64,000 bases of DNA from Coix lacryma-jobi var. lacryma-jobi (taxonomy: Eukaryota > Streptophyta > Magnoliopsida > Poales > Poaceae), in NCBI GenBank assembly GCA_009763385.1, contig CM019828.1:27852540-27916539 (forward strand). The letters run 5' to 3'. Under the pieces are notes generated by a model, which was given only the letters and a program-made list of their open reading frames with translations, had not been told where the DNA came from and searched no databases. The position numbers and the translations under genes are program-made. Below are positions 52,035 to 60,592 of the stretch, piece by piece (the stretch's first letter is position 1; every line of letters begins with the position of its first letter).

Positions 52035-54398
52035 ATGGAGAATCAATCTATCTTACAATTCGCAGGTCCTAAGAGTTCGCGATTAGAGCCACATTTATCA
52101 TCACAACCTATATATGCCGATAGTTACGAATTATTCCCTGACTTTATTAACAAAGTTCAGGAGAGCATGTTTACGGGATTAGAAAATCCCTACATACATC
52201 TACGTGAGTTTGAGCAAGTCTGTGCATGCTTGAACATTTCGGGCATTTCACCTGGCACTGTCAAGTGGAAGCTGTTTCCGTTCACTTTGACGGGAGCAGC
52301 TAAAACATGGCATGCTCGAACCGTGGGAAGTGCTAGAGGAGACTGGGGAACTTTATGGACCAAGTTTATCTTGACGTATTTCCCTGTCCACCGAGTGGTA
52401 CGACTACGAGTAGAAGTGTTGACCTTTAGACAAAATGATAAGGAGACATTAGGGGAGTCTTGGGACCGTTTTATTGGTTTAATCAATTCAGGACCCGATT
52501 TAGCCATACCCGATCCAGTGCTCCTTCAGCATTTTTATGTCGGTCTAGAGAAAGAAAGCGCTCTTCACCTTGATCATTTGTCAGGTGGAGCGTTTCTTCA
52601 TCTTTCTCCACGAGGAGGAAAGGAGGTTCTTGATAGAATTCTCGAGAATATTCCTTATTCTGGAGTTTCTGATGAAATCCCTGAGGAAGAAGTCATAGAA
52701 ACCCAAGTTTCGACTGTAGAACAACAAGAAGAGCCCGAGTCTAGCTCGCTAGACTTAGCGGAACCTATTCCGTCCACATCTGAGACAGAAATTCTTCCGG
52801 AATTTTTGGGCGAGATAGAGGATGATGTGTTTGAGGATTACAGAAATGCTATGAACTACTCCGTTCAAGCTCTCCCAGCCGACAAACCACTTCCGGAGTC
52901 CTCTGACGGAATCTATAGCCGAGAGCGTCTTTTGGAACTTTCAGCTATCATGAGTCATGAATGGACAATGGAAGCCGAAGTATCAGAAAATATCCCTCGC
53001 ATAGATAAAGTACCTAGCATAATAGATTGTCGAATTAGGGGAGAAAGGGCCTTTGCCTTTAACGACCCTGTCGTGGGAATTAATGTTCTTGCTAGTAATT
53101 ATGTATCCAGAACATTCCCCGACCTTCAACGACAACCAACTAAACGGTGTTTAAGAGACTCAAATGGTGACATCTTGGAAAGTGAAGGAATCCTAAAGAT
53201 GGTCCCCATCCAAGTAGATGGAGCGGACATGGTCTTAGATTTCTACATTTTCGATGTAGTCCTTTTTGACGTCTTCTTAGGACAACCGTGGTCCATACTT
53301 GCCTTGCAAGGACCATGTCAAGAGCACTTTAATGCTCAAATCGGTGGAAAAGAGTACTCAGTACCTTTCGTTCGTGCATTAAATTCTATTGCCGAACAAC
53401 CACCAGAACCAGATCTTCTCGATCAAGCTAGAACCTCTACACTTCATGAGTTGGCTCAGCCTGATTTTGAAGAAGATTCTGAGTTCTTTGTTGAAGAAGA
53501 AGCCGAGACAGATGAACCGTTTCGCTTAAACGAATCGGAAAAGCCATCTCGACCTTCCATAGAGCTAAAACCTCTGCCTGAAGGCCTGAGATACATCTTT
53601 CTAAACAAAGACCCCGAGACTCCTGTATTCATTAGCAGTAAGCTATCTGAAGAGGAAGTCCGTAGGTTGACCCTTGTCTTAGAAAAACACCAATCTGTCT
53701 TTGGCTATTCACTTCAAGATTTGAAGGGAATTAGTCCAAATCTCTGCACCCATCGTATCCCTCTCGATCCTGAGATACCCTCTTCAAGAGAGCCCCAAAG
53801 ACGACTTAATAACGCTATGCGTGAAGTCGTGAAAAAGGAGGTTCTGAAACTCTTGCACGCGGGAATTATTTATCCAGTCCCTTATAGTGAATGGGTAAGT
53901 CCTGTGCAAGTAGTTCCAAAGAAAGGAGGTATGACAGTCATTAAGAATGAGAAAAATGAGTTAACCCCTCAGCGCACTGTCACTGGATGGAGGATGTGTA
54001 TAGACTATAGGAAGCTGAATAAAGCCACAAAGAAAGATCATTTCCCGCTTCCTTTTATAGATGAGATGCTAGAGAGATTGGCAAACCATTCCTTCTTTTG
54101 CTTCCTGGATGGATATTCTGGTTATCACCAAATCCCAATCCATCCAGATGACCAAAGTAAGACCACTTTCACATGCCCGTATGGAACTTATGCCTATAGA
54201 CGCATGTCCTTTGGACTTTGCAATGCACCGGCATCCTTCCAACGGTGTATGATGTCCATCTTTTCCGACATGATTGAACAAATCATGGAGGTATTCATGG
54301 ACGACTTTTCGGTCAATGGGAAAACCTTTGACGATTGCCTAGCCAATTTAGACAAAGTCCTCCAACGCTGTGAAGAGAAGGACCTAGTTCTTAACTAG
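52035..54398 (+). CDS. Element D gag-protease-RT polyprotein, first part (787 aa)
   Basis: The first in-frame ATG after the PBS is used. The gag core is about residues 40-215 (LREFEQVCACLNISG, FPFTLTGAAKTWHA, ESWDRFIGLINSG). An acidic linker follows to about residue 325. The protease-like region, residues 326-470, reads NDPVVGINVLASNYVS and later VVLFDVFLGQPWSIL; no Asp-Thr/Ser-Gly triad is visible. RT begins near residue 560 and has GWRMCIDYRKLNKATKKD, FLDGYSGYHQIPI, RMSFGLCNAPASFQR and the catalytic FMDD (about residue 754). The frame ends at a TAG (54396-54398) in the LVLN-W-EKC region. One extra A just after it shifts the frame, so the polyprotein is broken here. Confidence 0.85.
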   Translation: MENQSILQFAGPKSSRLEPHLSSQPIYADSYELFPDFINKVQESMFTGLENPYIHLREFEQVCACLNISGISPGTVKWKLFPFTLTGAAKTWHARTVGSARGDWGTLWTKFILTYFPVHRVVRLRVEVLTFRQNDKETLGESWDRFIGLINSGPDLAIPDPVLLQHFYVGLEKESALHLDHLSGGAFLHLSPRGGKEVLDRILENIPYSGVSDEIPEEEVIETQVSTVEQQEEPESSSLDLAEPIPSTSETEILPEFLGEIEDDVFEDYRNAMNYSVQALPADKPLPESSDGIYSRERLLELSAIMSHEWTMEAEVSENIPRIDKVPSIIDCRIRGERAFAFNDPVVGINVLASNYVSRTFPDLQRQPTKRCLRDSNGDILESEGILKMVPIQVDGADMVLDFYIFDVVLFDVFLGQPWSILALQGPCQEHFNAQIGGKEYSVPFVRALNSIAEQPPEPDLLDQARTSTLHELAQPDFEEDSEFFVEEEAETDEPFRLNESEKPSRPSIELKPLPEGLRYIFLNKDPETPVFISSKLSEEEVRRLTLVLEKHQSVFGYSLQDLKGISPNLCTHRIPLDPEIPSSREPQRRLNNAMREVVKKEVLKLLHAGIIYPVPYSEWVSPVQVVPKKGGMTVIKNEKNELTPQRTVTGWRMCIDYRKLNKATKKDHFPLPFIDEMLERLANHSFFCFLDGYSGYHQIPIHPDDQSKTTFTCPYGTYAYRRMSFGLCNAPASFQRCMMSIFSDMIEQIMEVFMDDFSVNGKTFDDCLANLDKVLQRCEEKDLVLN

Positions 54399-54414
54399 GA
54401 AAAAGTGTCACTTC

Positions 54415-55017
54415 ATGGTGCGGGAAGGAATTGTCCTAGGCCATCGAATTTCAGAACGTGGGATAGAATTGGATAAAGCCAAAATCAATATAATTGAACA
54501 ATTGCCACCACCCACTAATGTGAGAGAAATCCGAAGCTTCTTGGGCCATGCTGGCTTTTATAGAAGGTTTATTAAGGATTTCTCACAGGTCGCTAGACCC
54601 TTAACAAGCCTGTTAGCAAAAGACGTCTCGTTCAAATTTGACGAGGATTGTCTACAAGCTTTCAATATTTTGAAAAAGGCTCTAACTTCGGCACCAATCA
54701 TCCAACCCCCAGATTGGAATTTGCCGTTCGAAATCATGTGTGATGCTAGTGATTATGCTGTGGGGGCCGTCCTTGGTCAAACTAAAGATAAGAAGCATTA
54801 TGCTATTTCTTATGCTAGTAAGACCCTGACCGGCCCCCAGCTAAACTATGCAACCACAGAAAAGGAACTTTTGGCTGTAGTCTTTGCTATAGACAAGTTT
54901 AGATCTTACTTAGTGGGAGCTAAGGTGAATGTTTATACCGATCACTCTGCTCTGAAATATCTCTTCACTAAGAAAGATGCTAAACCAAGGTTGATCCGCT
55001 GGATCCTACTCCTTTAA
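54415..55017 (+). CDS. Element D RT thumb and RNase H (second part)
   Basis: The frame continues RT one base shifted: GIVLGHRISERGIELDKAKI, then SFLGHAGFYRRFIKDFS. RNase H follows with PFEIMCDASDYAVGAVLGQ (first catalytic Asp), NYATTEKELLAVVFAIDKF (Glu) and VNVYTDHSALKYLF (Asp). It ends at an in-frame TAA (55015-55017), after which the same frame resumes. The stop looks like a single-base change in an otherwise open pol. Confidence 0.85.
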   Translation: MVREGIVLGHRISERGIELDKAKINIIEQLPPPTNVREIRSFLGHAGFYRRFIKDFSQVARPLTSLLAKDVSFKFDEDCLQAFNILKKALTSAPIIQPPDWNLPFEIMCDASDYAVGAVLGQTKDKKHYAISYASKTLTGPQLNYATTEKELLAVVFAIDKFRSYLVGAKVNVYTDHSALKYLFTKKDAKPRLIRWILLL

Positions 55018-55026
55018 GAATTTGAC

Positions 55027-56463
55027 TTGGAAATAAGAGACAAGAAAGGAGTAGAGAATTCAGTAGCTGATCACTTGTCTAGACTACAAGTCAATAATTC
55101 GGACAATCTCCCAATAAATGACTTTCTTCGCGATGATACCCTTTTAAAAGTCACATATACCAACCCTTGGTATGCAAACATCGTGAATTTTATAGTCGTC
55201 GGCTATGTCCCGCCGGGGGAGAATAAAAAGAAACTGCTATATCAAAGCAGAACACACCTATGGGATGAACCATATCTCTATAAGGTCTGTGCAAATGGAC
55301 TCTTGAGAAAATGTGTCCCCATAGAAGAAGCAACAAAAATCATAGATAGATGTCACTCCGCCGAATATGGAGGACACTATGGAGCTTTTGGGACACATGC
55401 TAAAATATGGCAAAGTGGTTTTTATTGGCCATCCATGTACGAGGACACAAAGAATTATGTGAGACGTTGTCCTCGTTGCCAAAAGCATGGTAACATTAAT
55501 GCCCGAGATGCTATGCCTCTCGTGAACAATCTCCAAGTTGAGTTGTTCGATGTTTGGGGTATAGACTTCATGGGCCCCTTTCCTAAATCCTATGACGCCG
55601 AGTACATTCTTGTGGCGGTGGATTATGTCTCAAAATGGGTAGAAGCCATACCCTGTCGAGCGGCAGATGCTAAACATTCAAAGAAAATGTTCCAAGAAAA
55701 CATCTTTCCTCGTTTTGGAGTTCCTAGACTAGTCATTAGTGACGGAGGCCCTCATTTCATAGATAAGAGCTTCCAACATTTCTTAGCTAGTCAAGGAGTC
55801 CAACATAATGTAGCCACTGCATACCACCCCCAAACAAGTGGACAGGCCGAAACGTCCAATAAACAAATAAAGAATATCTTGCAAAAGACTGTAGAAGAAA
55901 TGGGAAAGGGATGGAAACATAAGCTACCCGAAGCTCTGTGGGCCTATCGGACCGCCTATAAGACCCCGATTGGAATGTCCCCATACCAACTAGTTTATGG
56001 AAAAACTTGTCATCTTCCTGTTGAGCTTGAGTTCAAAGCTCATTGGGCCATTAAGAAATGGAACATGGACCTTGACCAAGCTGGACAAAATAGGAAGATG
56101 CAAATTTCCGAACTAGAAGAATGGCGAGAGAAAGCCTATCATAGTGCCAAGCTCTATAAAGAGAAGACTAAGAGATGGCACGATAAACGGATCAAAAAGA
56201 AAGAGTTTGAAGTAGGAGATAAAGTTTTACTCTTTAACTCCCGTGTTCGACTTTTCGGACATGGTAAACTCCGAAGCAAATGGGAAGGACCTTTCAAGGT
56301 TGTTGCAACCTCTTCCCATGGAGCCGTCACATTAGAAAGTGACGATGGGCAAATCTTCAAAGTCAATGGACAAAGATTAAAAATATTCTATGACTTTGAT
56401 AAAAATGAGCTAAACGAAATTGATATAATTAACTTTGAAGTAGCTCAAGCCCATGACAATTAA
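55027..56463 (+). CDS. Element D integrase (third part)
   Basis: The first 20 codons end RNase H (VENSVADHLSRL). The zinc finger spans about residues 110-155 (HSAEYGGHYGAFGTHAKI, then CPRCQKHG). The core has GIDFMGPF (Asp near 179), VISDGGPHFI (Asp near 238) and GQAETSNKQIKN (Glu near 274), a complete D-D-E set. The C-terminal part has EVGDKVLLFNSR, SKWEGPFKV and NGQRLKIFYDF. No chromodomain follows. The frame is open throughout and ends at 56463. It is in phase with 54415-55017, from which only the TAA separates it. Confidence 0.88.
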   Translation: MEIRDKKGVENSVADHLSRLQVNNSDNLPINDFLRDDTLLKVTYTNPWYANIVNFIVVGYVPPGENKKKLLYQSRTHLWDEPYLYKVCANGLLRKCVPIEEATKIIDRCHSAEYGGHYGAFGTHAKIWQSGFYWPSMYEDTKNYVRRCPRCQKHGNINARDAMPLVNNLQVELFDVWGIDFMGPFPKSYDAEYILVAVDYVSKWVEAIPCRAADAKHSKKMFQENIFPRFGVPRLVISDGGPHFIDKSFQHFLASQGVQHNVATAYHPQTSGQAETSNKQIKNILQKTVEEMGKGWKHKLPEALWAYRTAYKTPIGMSPYQLVYGKTCHLPVELEFKAHWAIKKWNMDLDQAGQNRKMQISELEEWREKAYHSAKLYKEKTKRWHDKRIKKKEFEVGDKVLLFNSRVRLFGHGKLRSKWEGPFKVVATSSHGAVTLESDDGQIFKVNGQRLKIFYDFDKNELNEIDIINFEVAQAHDN

Positions 56464-56864
56464 TGGATGGACCCAATTTACCCCTTGTCCATTTCATGCA
56501 ATTAGTCCATCCAAAACCCCGAGAAAGGCCTCTTTAGGCCCAACCAAGCCAATTCGACCTCGGAACTTTGAAATTTAGGAGGCTTACCTTCTCCCGCTCG
56601 ATGCCCGGCGAAGGAGGAGTGGCAGCCGCCACTCCCAACTGGCGGCCGCCACCAAACCCTGGCGCCCGCCGCGCTAGGTGGTGGTTTAGAAGCCCCTCTC
56701 CATGTGGCAGCTAATCCCGAGCTCGGGAGAGTGAAAGAAGGAGGAGATGAGGACGTGTTAGTTCATCTAAGGCTTATCCCTCCACTTCTCCCCCTTCTTA
56801 AAAGAAGAACTCCTTCTTCTCCCTCCATCTATTCACGAAGCCTAGCCAAGCCTCCTCTGAAACC

Positions 56865-57719
56865 ATGTCGTCTCCACAGAAATCCGAGTCCTATAACCCT
56901 CAAGGATCCATCTCGTCCTCCACCAAAGCCATCATCCGATCTTTGATCGACGACGACATGGAGGTACTTGACGTACCTCCTTTAGCAATGGTGCTGCCTG
57001 ACGGCACTTATGTCAAGGGGACACCACCGGAGGGTGCAGGGAAGGCACCAGCCACCACTCCAATGGTGGGCGCCACCCCTGCTGGGCGGCCGCCAGGGGT
57101 GAAACGCCCCCTGGCCTCATCTTCGCTCCGTCTTCATCCTCCTCCAGTGGCGCCACCCGAGAAGAAATTGAGGACGCCCACCAGGCCGACCACAGGGGAG
57201 ATCACCCCGAGGAAGTCTCCGGCCGTCAAGGCCAGGGGTGATGAAACGCCCACTCCATCAAGGGCGAAATCCCGGGTCAGCTTTGGCTCGGATAGCCGCA
57301 CCTGGAGCTACAGCCCCAATCCTAAGAGGGCTAAACTAGAGGTGTATGGCGTGAGGATGCCCGATGGGCATTATGAGAAGAGGCTATGTGAGCGCGAGGT
57401 GAGCACTCATGACTCCAATGGGTCGCTCTCCGAGCCATCCATGCGCCGCCGTCTCAACCCATCGCCGGCAGGAGCCCCCGGCAAGATGGAGCACAGCGGT
57501 GGTGAGGAGGGGTTAACCCTCGAAAAACTCGCCACCAAAGTGAAGAAGCTGCGCAAGGAGAAGAGCGCCTTGGAGGATCAAGTCGCAGAGATAGCCCTCT
57601 GGCGAATGGATATGGAGGATCGGTTCACCATCCTCCGCAAGGGTTGCACCTCGAAGATCAAGCGTCTCTTCAAAGAGACGGGCTTCGAGGATCTCTACGA
57701 GGCTCCTTCACTAGATTAG
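56865..57719 (+). CDS. Element D sense ORF3, 284 aa, unknown function
   Basis: The ATG lies 400 bp after pol, and the open frame ends at 57719. The first half is Pro/Ser/Thr-rich and basic (KRPLASSSLRLHPPP, RPTTGEITPRKSPAVKARG). Then come SFGSDSRTWSYSPNPKRAKL and a short coiled coil (LEKLATKVKKLRKEKSALED, about residues 220-250). No membrane segment or signal peptide is visible, so it does not look like the envelope-like ORF reported in some Athila elements. The basic character suggests nuclear or nucleic-acid contact, which is inference. A short upstream frame (56704-56946) overlaps it and may be a shadow. Confidence 0.6.
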   Translation: MSSPQKSESYNPQGSISSSTKAIIRSLIDDDMEVLDVPPLAMVLPDGTYVKGTPPEGAGKAPATTPMVGATPAGRPPGVKRPLASSSLRLHPPPVAPPEKKLRTPTRPTTGEITPRKSPAVKARGDETPTPSRAKSRVSFGSDSRTWSYSPNPKRAKLEVYGVRMPDGHYEKRLCEREVSTHDSNGSLSEPSMRRRLNPSPAGAPGKMEHSGGEEGLTLEKLATKVKKLRKEKSALEDQVAEIALWRMDMEDRFTILRKGCTSKIKRLFKETGFEDLYEAPSLD

Positions 57720-59238
57720 ATTAGATTTAGGGTGTCCAGTTAGATTGATTTAGTTTAAGTTTAATTTTTGCTTGATTTAAATTTTAGTTTGTTTAAATTT
57801 CAATTTTTGTTTAGGACATTTTTATTTAATGAATAAAAAGACACCCTCTTTTTTTCATCAAGTTTGTTCAAATAAAAAGTACCAAAACTCCTAGTGTGGG
57901 GGAAATCCCCTCTCTAAACACCTCTGTAAAACATGATAGAATGTTCAAAACTGTAACCTGAACTTAGCAAGGTAACTACCACGTTGTTTGCAAGCCGCAT
58001 GGGCCAAAGCCCATGGCGGCTGCCACTCATTTCTGGCGGCCGCCAGGCCACTCTGCACCGAAACACCCCCGGTGAGCCCCTAAACCTGTGTTTTAAATTC
58101 TGTATAATTTGAATCACTGGATGTCTCGGTTTGAACTAAAAATGCAGCTAGGAAATTAAAAAAAATGCTAAAACCATTTCTTTTGAATTGAGTGTTTACA
58201 CGACATGTTATTCTACCTTTTATTCATGTGTAGTAGCCTACTCATTTTGATAGGGAAGTCAACCTAGGTTGTTGTTTGATAAGATATAGAAGTAGTAATT
58301 GAAATTGCATTAGTACTCTGCTACAACCTTGGGAGTTTTTATTTTGAAAACCAAAATCATCATGGTTCATGATCTTTCTTTCCTATCCACCTACCAAAGC
58401 CAAAATATTAGAGTATAGGAAAACAGCCCATAAAGCCTTCTAAATCAATCTTTGAGCTTTGTCAAGAATAGTTGATCTAGGTAGAAGAGTTTAGTCATGC
58501 TCTAAAAGCCAAGGCAAACCATGCCTTTTTGAGAGAACTCTCACACTGAGAGTATACTGATGTAGTTCTCCTCCAAAATTTTGTTCTAAAAGAATTATAT
58601 AAATTTTCTCATTCTTTCAAAGGACATGGCTAAATAGCATCTAAAAAAGGAGCAAATGCTCTAAAAAGGACAAGTGTCCAAGTATTCAAAAAAAAGAAGA
58701 GCAAATGCTCTCAAAAAAAGGACAAGTGTCCAAGTATTCAAAAAAAAGAGAGAGAGATGCATATAGCCATGATCCTTGGTAAGAGAAAAGTTTCAAAAAG
58801 AACAAAGGAGTTGAGTTAGTCCACCCTATACCTTGGCTAGTGCATGACTATGCTCTCCCATGATCCTAAACTTGACTTAGCAATAAAAGAGAGATAGAAG
58901 TGCCTTACATTCCTTCCTTTCCCTATAAACTCCACATAAACCATAGGATAGACTCTGGCATTTTCCTTTGCCATAAAGTGAGGATATACACCATGAGTGC
59001 CTTGAGATTTAAAGAGAGATTCAATGAACCATGTTTTTCTTTTTGAAAATATCCTGAAACCCCAAGGTATGTAAAAGAGGAATGTGTGTTTCTCTTATTT
59101 GCAAGCTATTCTATCTTTCAACCGCCATAGGTATGATTTATTAGCCACTTGGAAAGGTTACTAACATGAGTATAGGTAGTTGAACATCTTGTGTGAATGC
59201 TTAGTTCAATAAAATTGTTTCAATCCTTAAAGTCCATG
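57720..59238 (+). other. Non-coding 3' region of element D
   Basis: No open frame of note is present. It contains the micro-palindromic duplication at 58651-58750 and A/G-rich lines. The GGCGGCCGCCA motif of the LTR appears near 58034. Its length fits Athila-type elements. Confidence 0.65.
58651..58750 (+). repeat. 49-bp direct duplication with two micro-hairpins per unit
   Basis: Each unit has GAGCAAATGCTC and GGACAAGTGTCC, both 5-bp stems with 2-nt loops, followed by AAGTATTCAAAAAAAAG. Units start near 58651 and 58700. Confidence 0.8.
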
Positions 59239-59257
59239 CTTGCTCGGGACGAGCAAG
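59239..59257 (+). other. Perfect hairpin before the element D polypurine tract
   Basis: CTTGCTCG-GGA-CGAGCAAG has an 8-bp perfect stem and 3-nt loop. It ends 8 nt before the GTGTGGGGG tract. Confidence 0.85.
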
Positions 59258-59260
59258 AGG

Positions 59261-59276
59261 TTAGTGTGGGGGAGCT
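59261..59276 (+). other. Element D polypurine tract
   Basis: TTAGTGTGGGGGAGCT abuts the 3' LTR at 59277. The TTAGTGTGGGGG form is typical of Athila-type elements. Confidence 0.8.
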
Positions 59277-60592
59277 TGTTGATGGTGCTTAAAGCATCAT
59301 TTCACCATCAACATTTCACCCAAAACCAAGGTAAAACAACATAAAAAGTAGAAGATTTGGTTTATAACTAACCTATTTCCACATGTGCATAGTTTCTTAT
59401 CTTAATGCAGGAAATAATGGAATTTGGGCCAAACAAGAGTACCAGGAGCAAGGCCAAGCCACTCTGGCCCATTTGGGCCTGAGCAAGGTGGCGGCCGCCA
59501 CCTATTACTGGCGGCCGCCAGGTCACTCGTGCCAAAAGTGGCCCAAGCCACGTTATCGATCCGTGGGAATCACCTCAAGCTCAAATCTTGGCCATTGCAC
59601 ACTAAGGCGGTTTGATCCAAGGGCTAAGAAGAGTATCACCTGGATAGTGGGCTTTGGACACGTGTCTAAACCCTAACTGACCCTCAAACCGACTTGGGAG
59701 AGCAAATGAAGACCGTTGGATGAATGGCGGTTGCAATGGACGGCAGAGAGGTGGCGGGCGCCAGGGTTTGGTGGCGGGCGCCACCCCCTAAACCCTAACC
59801 GACCTCCCCCTTACTCTATAAGTACCCCCCTAGCTTCCTAGCACTATAAATAGGCCCCTTGAGCTCTCATTCGGAGAGCCTCACACCATTCCTCACCATT
59901 TGGTTAGGTTAGCACACTTGCTATGCTAGAGAGATTAGAGAGAGTGTGAGTGCCTCACTAGAAGAGGAGCTGGAGAGGAGAAGAGTAGAAGTCTGGAGAG
60001 TTCCGGAGTTGTCGGAGACCTCTGCTTCTCTCTGCTCTGCGCTTCAACTTTGGTAACTTAGTATCTATTCTATCTTCAAGTATTTACTTTTAGTACTTGT
60101 GTGTTTGTTTCATTGCTTGATATTAGTTTCAAGTGCTCTAGTTCTAGTACAGGGCTAGTAGTAGTAATATATAGATTAAGTGTGGTACTTAGGCTATATA
60201 TTGCCAGTGAATACGGCTAGGCCCCTGGATAGCTGTGGTAGCAAGCAGGTGGTGACAGCCCTGTGCGCCTTGAATTCCACCACGTAGTTGGTCTAGTTTA
60301 ACAGTAGGGCTCGTTGTGCTAGCGTTCAACCTAAGTCAGTGGTAAAGGCTAGTACGCCCACAGTACACTAGTAAAGAACTTAAATCACTAGAAGTTTAAT
60401 AGAACTAGGATCTACCCTAGTAGATAGTGCCTGTTCCCTTCATATATCCTAGATATCCTTAACCCTTTAGTTTTCTCAAAATCACTTCGCGTTCCTCGTG
60501 GATTCGATACCCCGGAATACTCTGAGGTGAAAAGCTAAAACTGACAGTCGTGCGCTTGCGGTTTCTTCTGCGTGCCACCCGAGGTGTCAACA
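59277..60592 (+). repeat. Element D 3' LTR (1316 bp)
   Basis: TGTTGATGG...GTGTCAACA ends, followed by GTTGC. It matches the 5' LTR at about 98% by eye. Confidence 0.93.

Larger units (their letters stand above)
50644..60592 (+). mobile_element. Element D: Ty3/Gypsy Athila-type element with third ORF
   Basis: Both LTRs (50644-51957 and 59277-60592) and an exact GTTGC duplication (50639-50643 and 60593-60597) are present. The order is LTR, PBS, gag-protease-RT, RT/RNase H, integrase, sense ORF3, non-coding DNA, hairpin, polypurine tract, LTR. The tRNA-Asp-like PBS, GGTTAGTGTGGGGG tract and long post-integrase region fit the Athila lineage. The LTRs differ at roughly two dozen places by eye (near 2%), so it is moderately recent. 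Confidence 0.92.
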
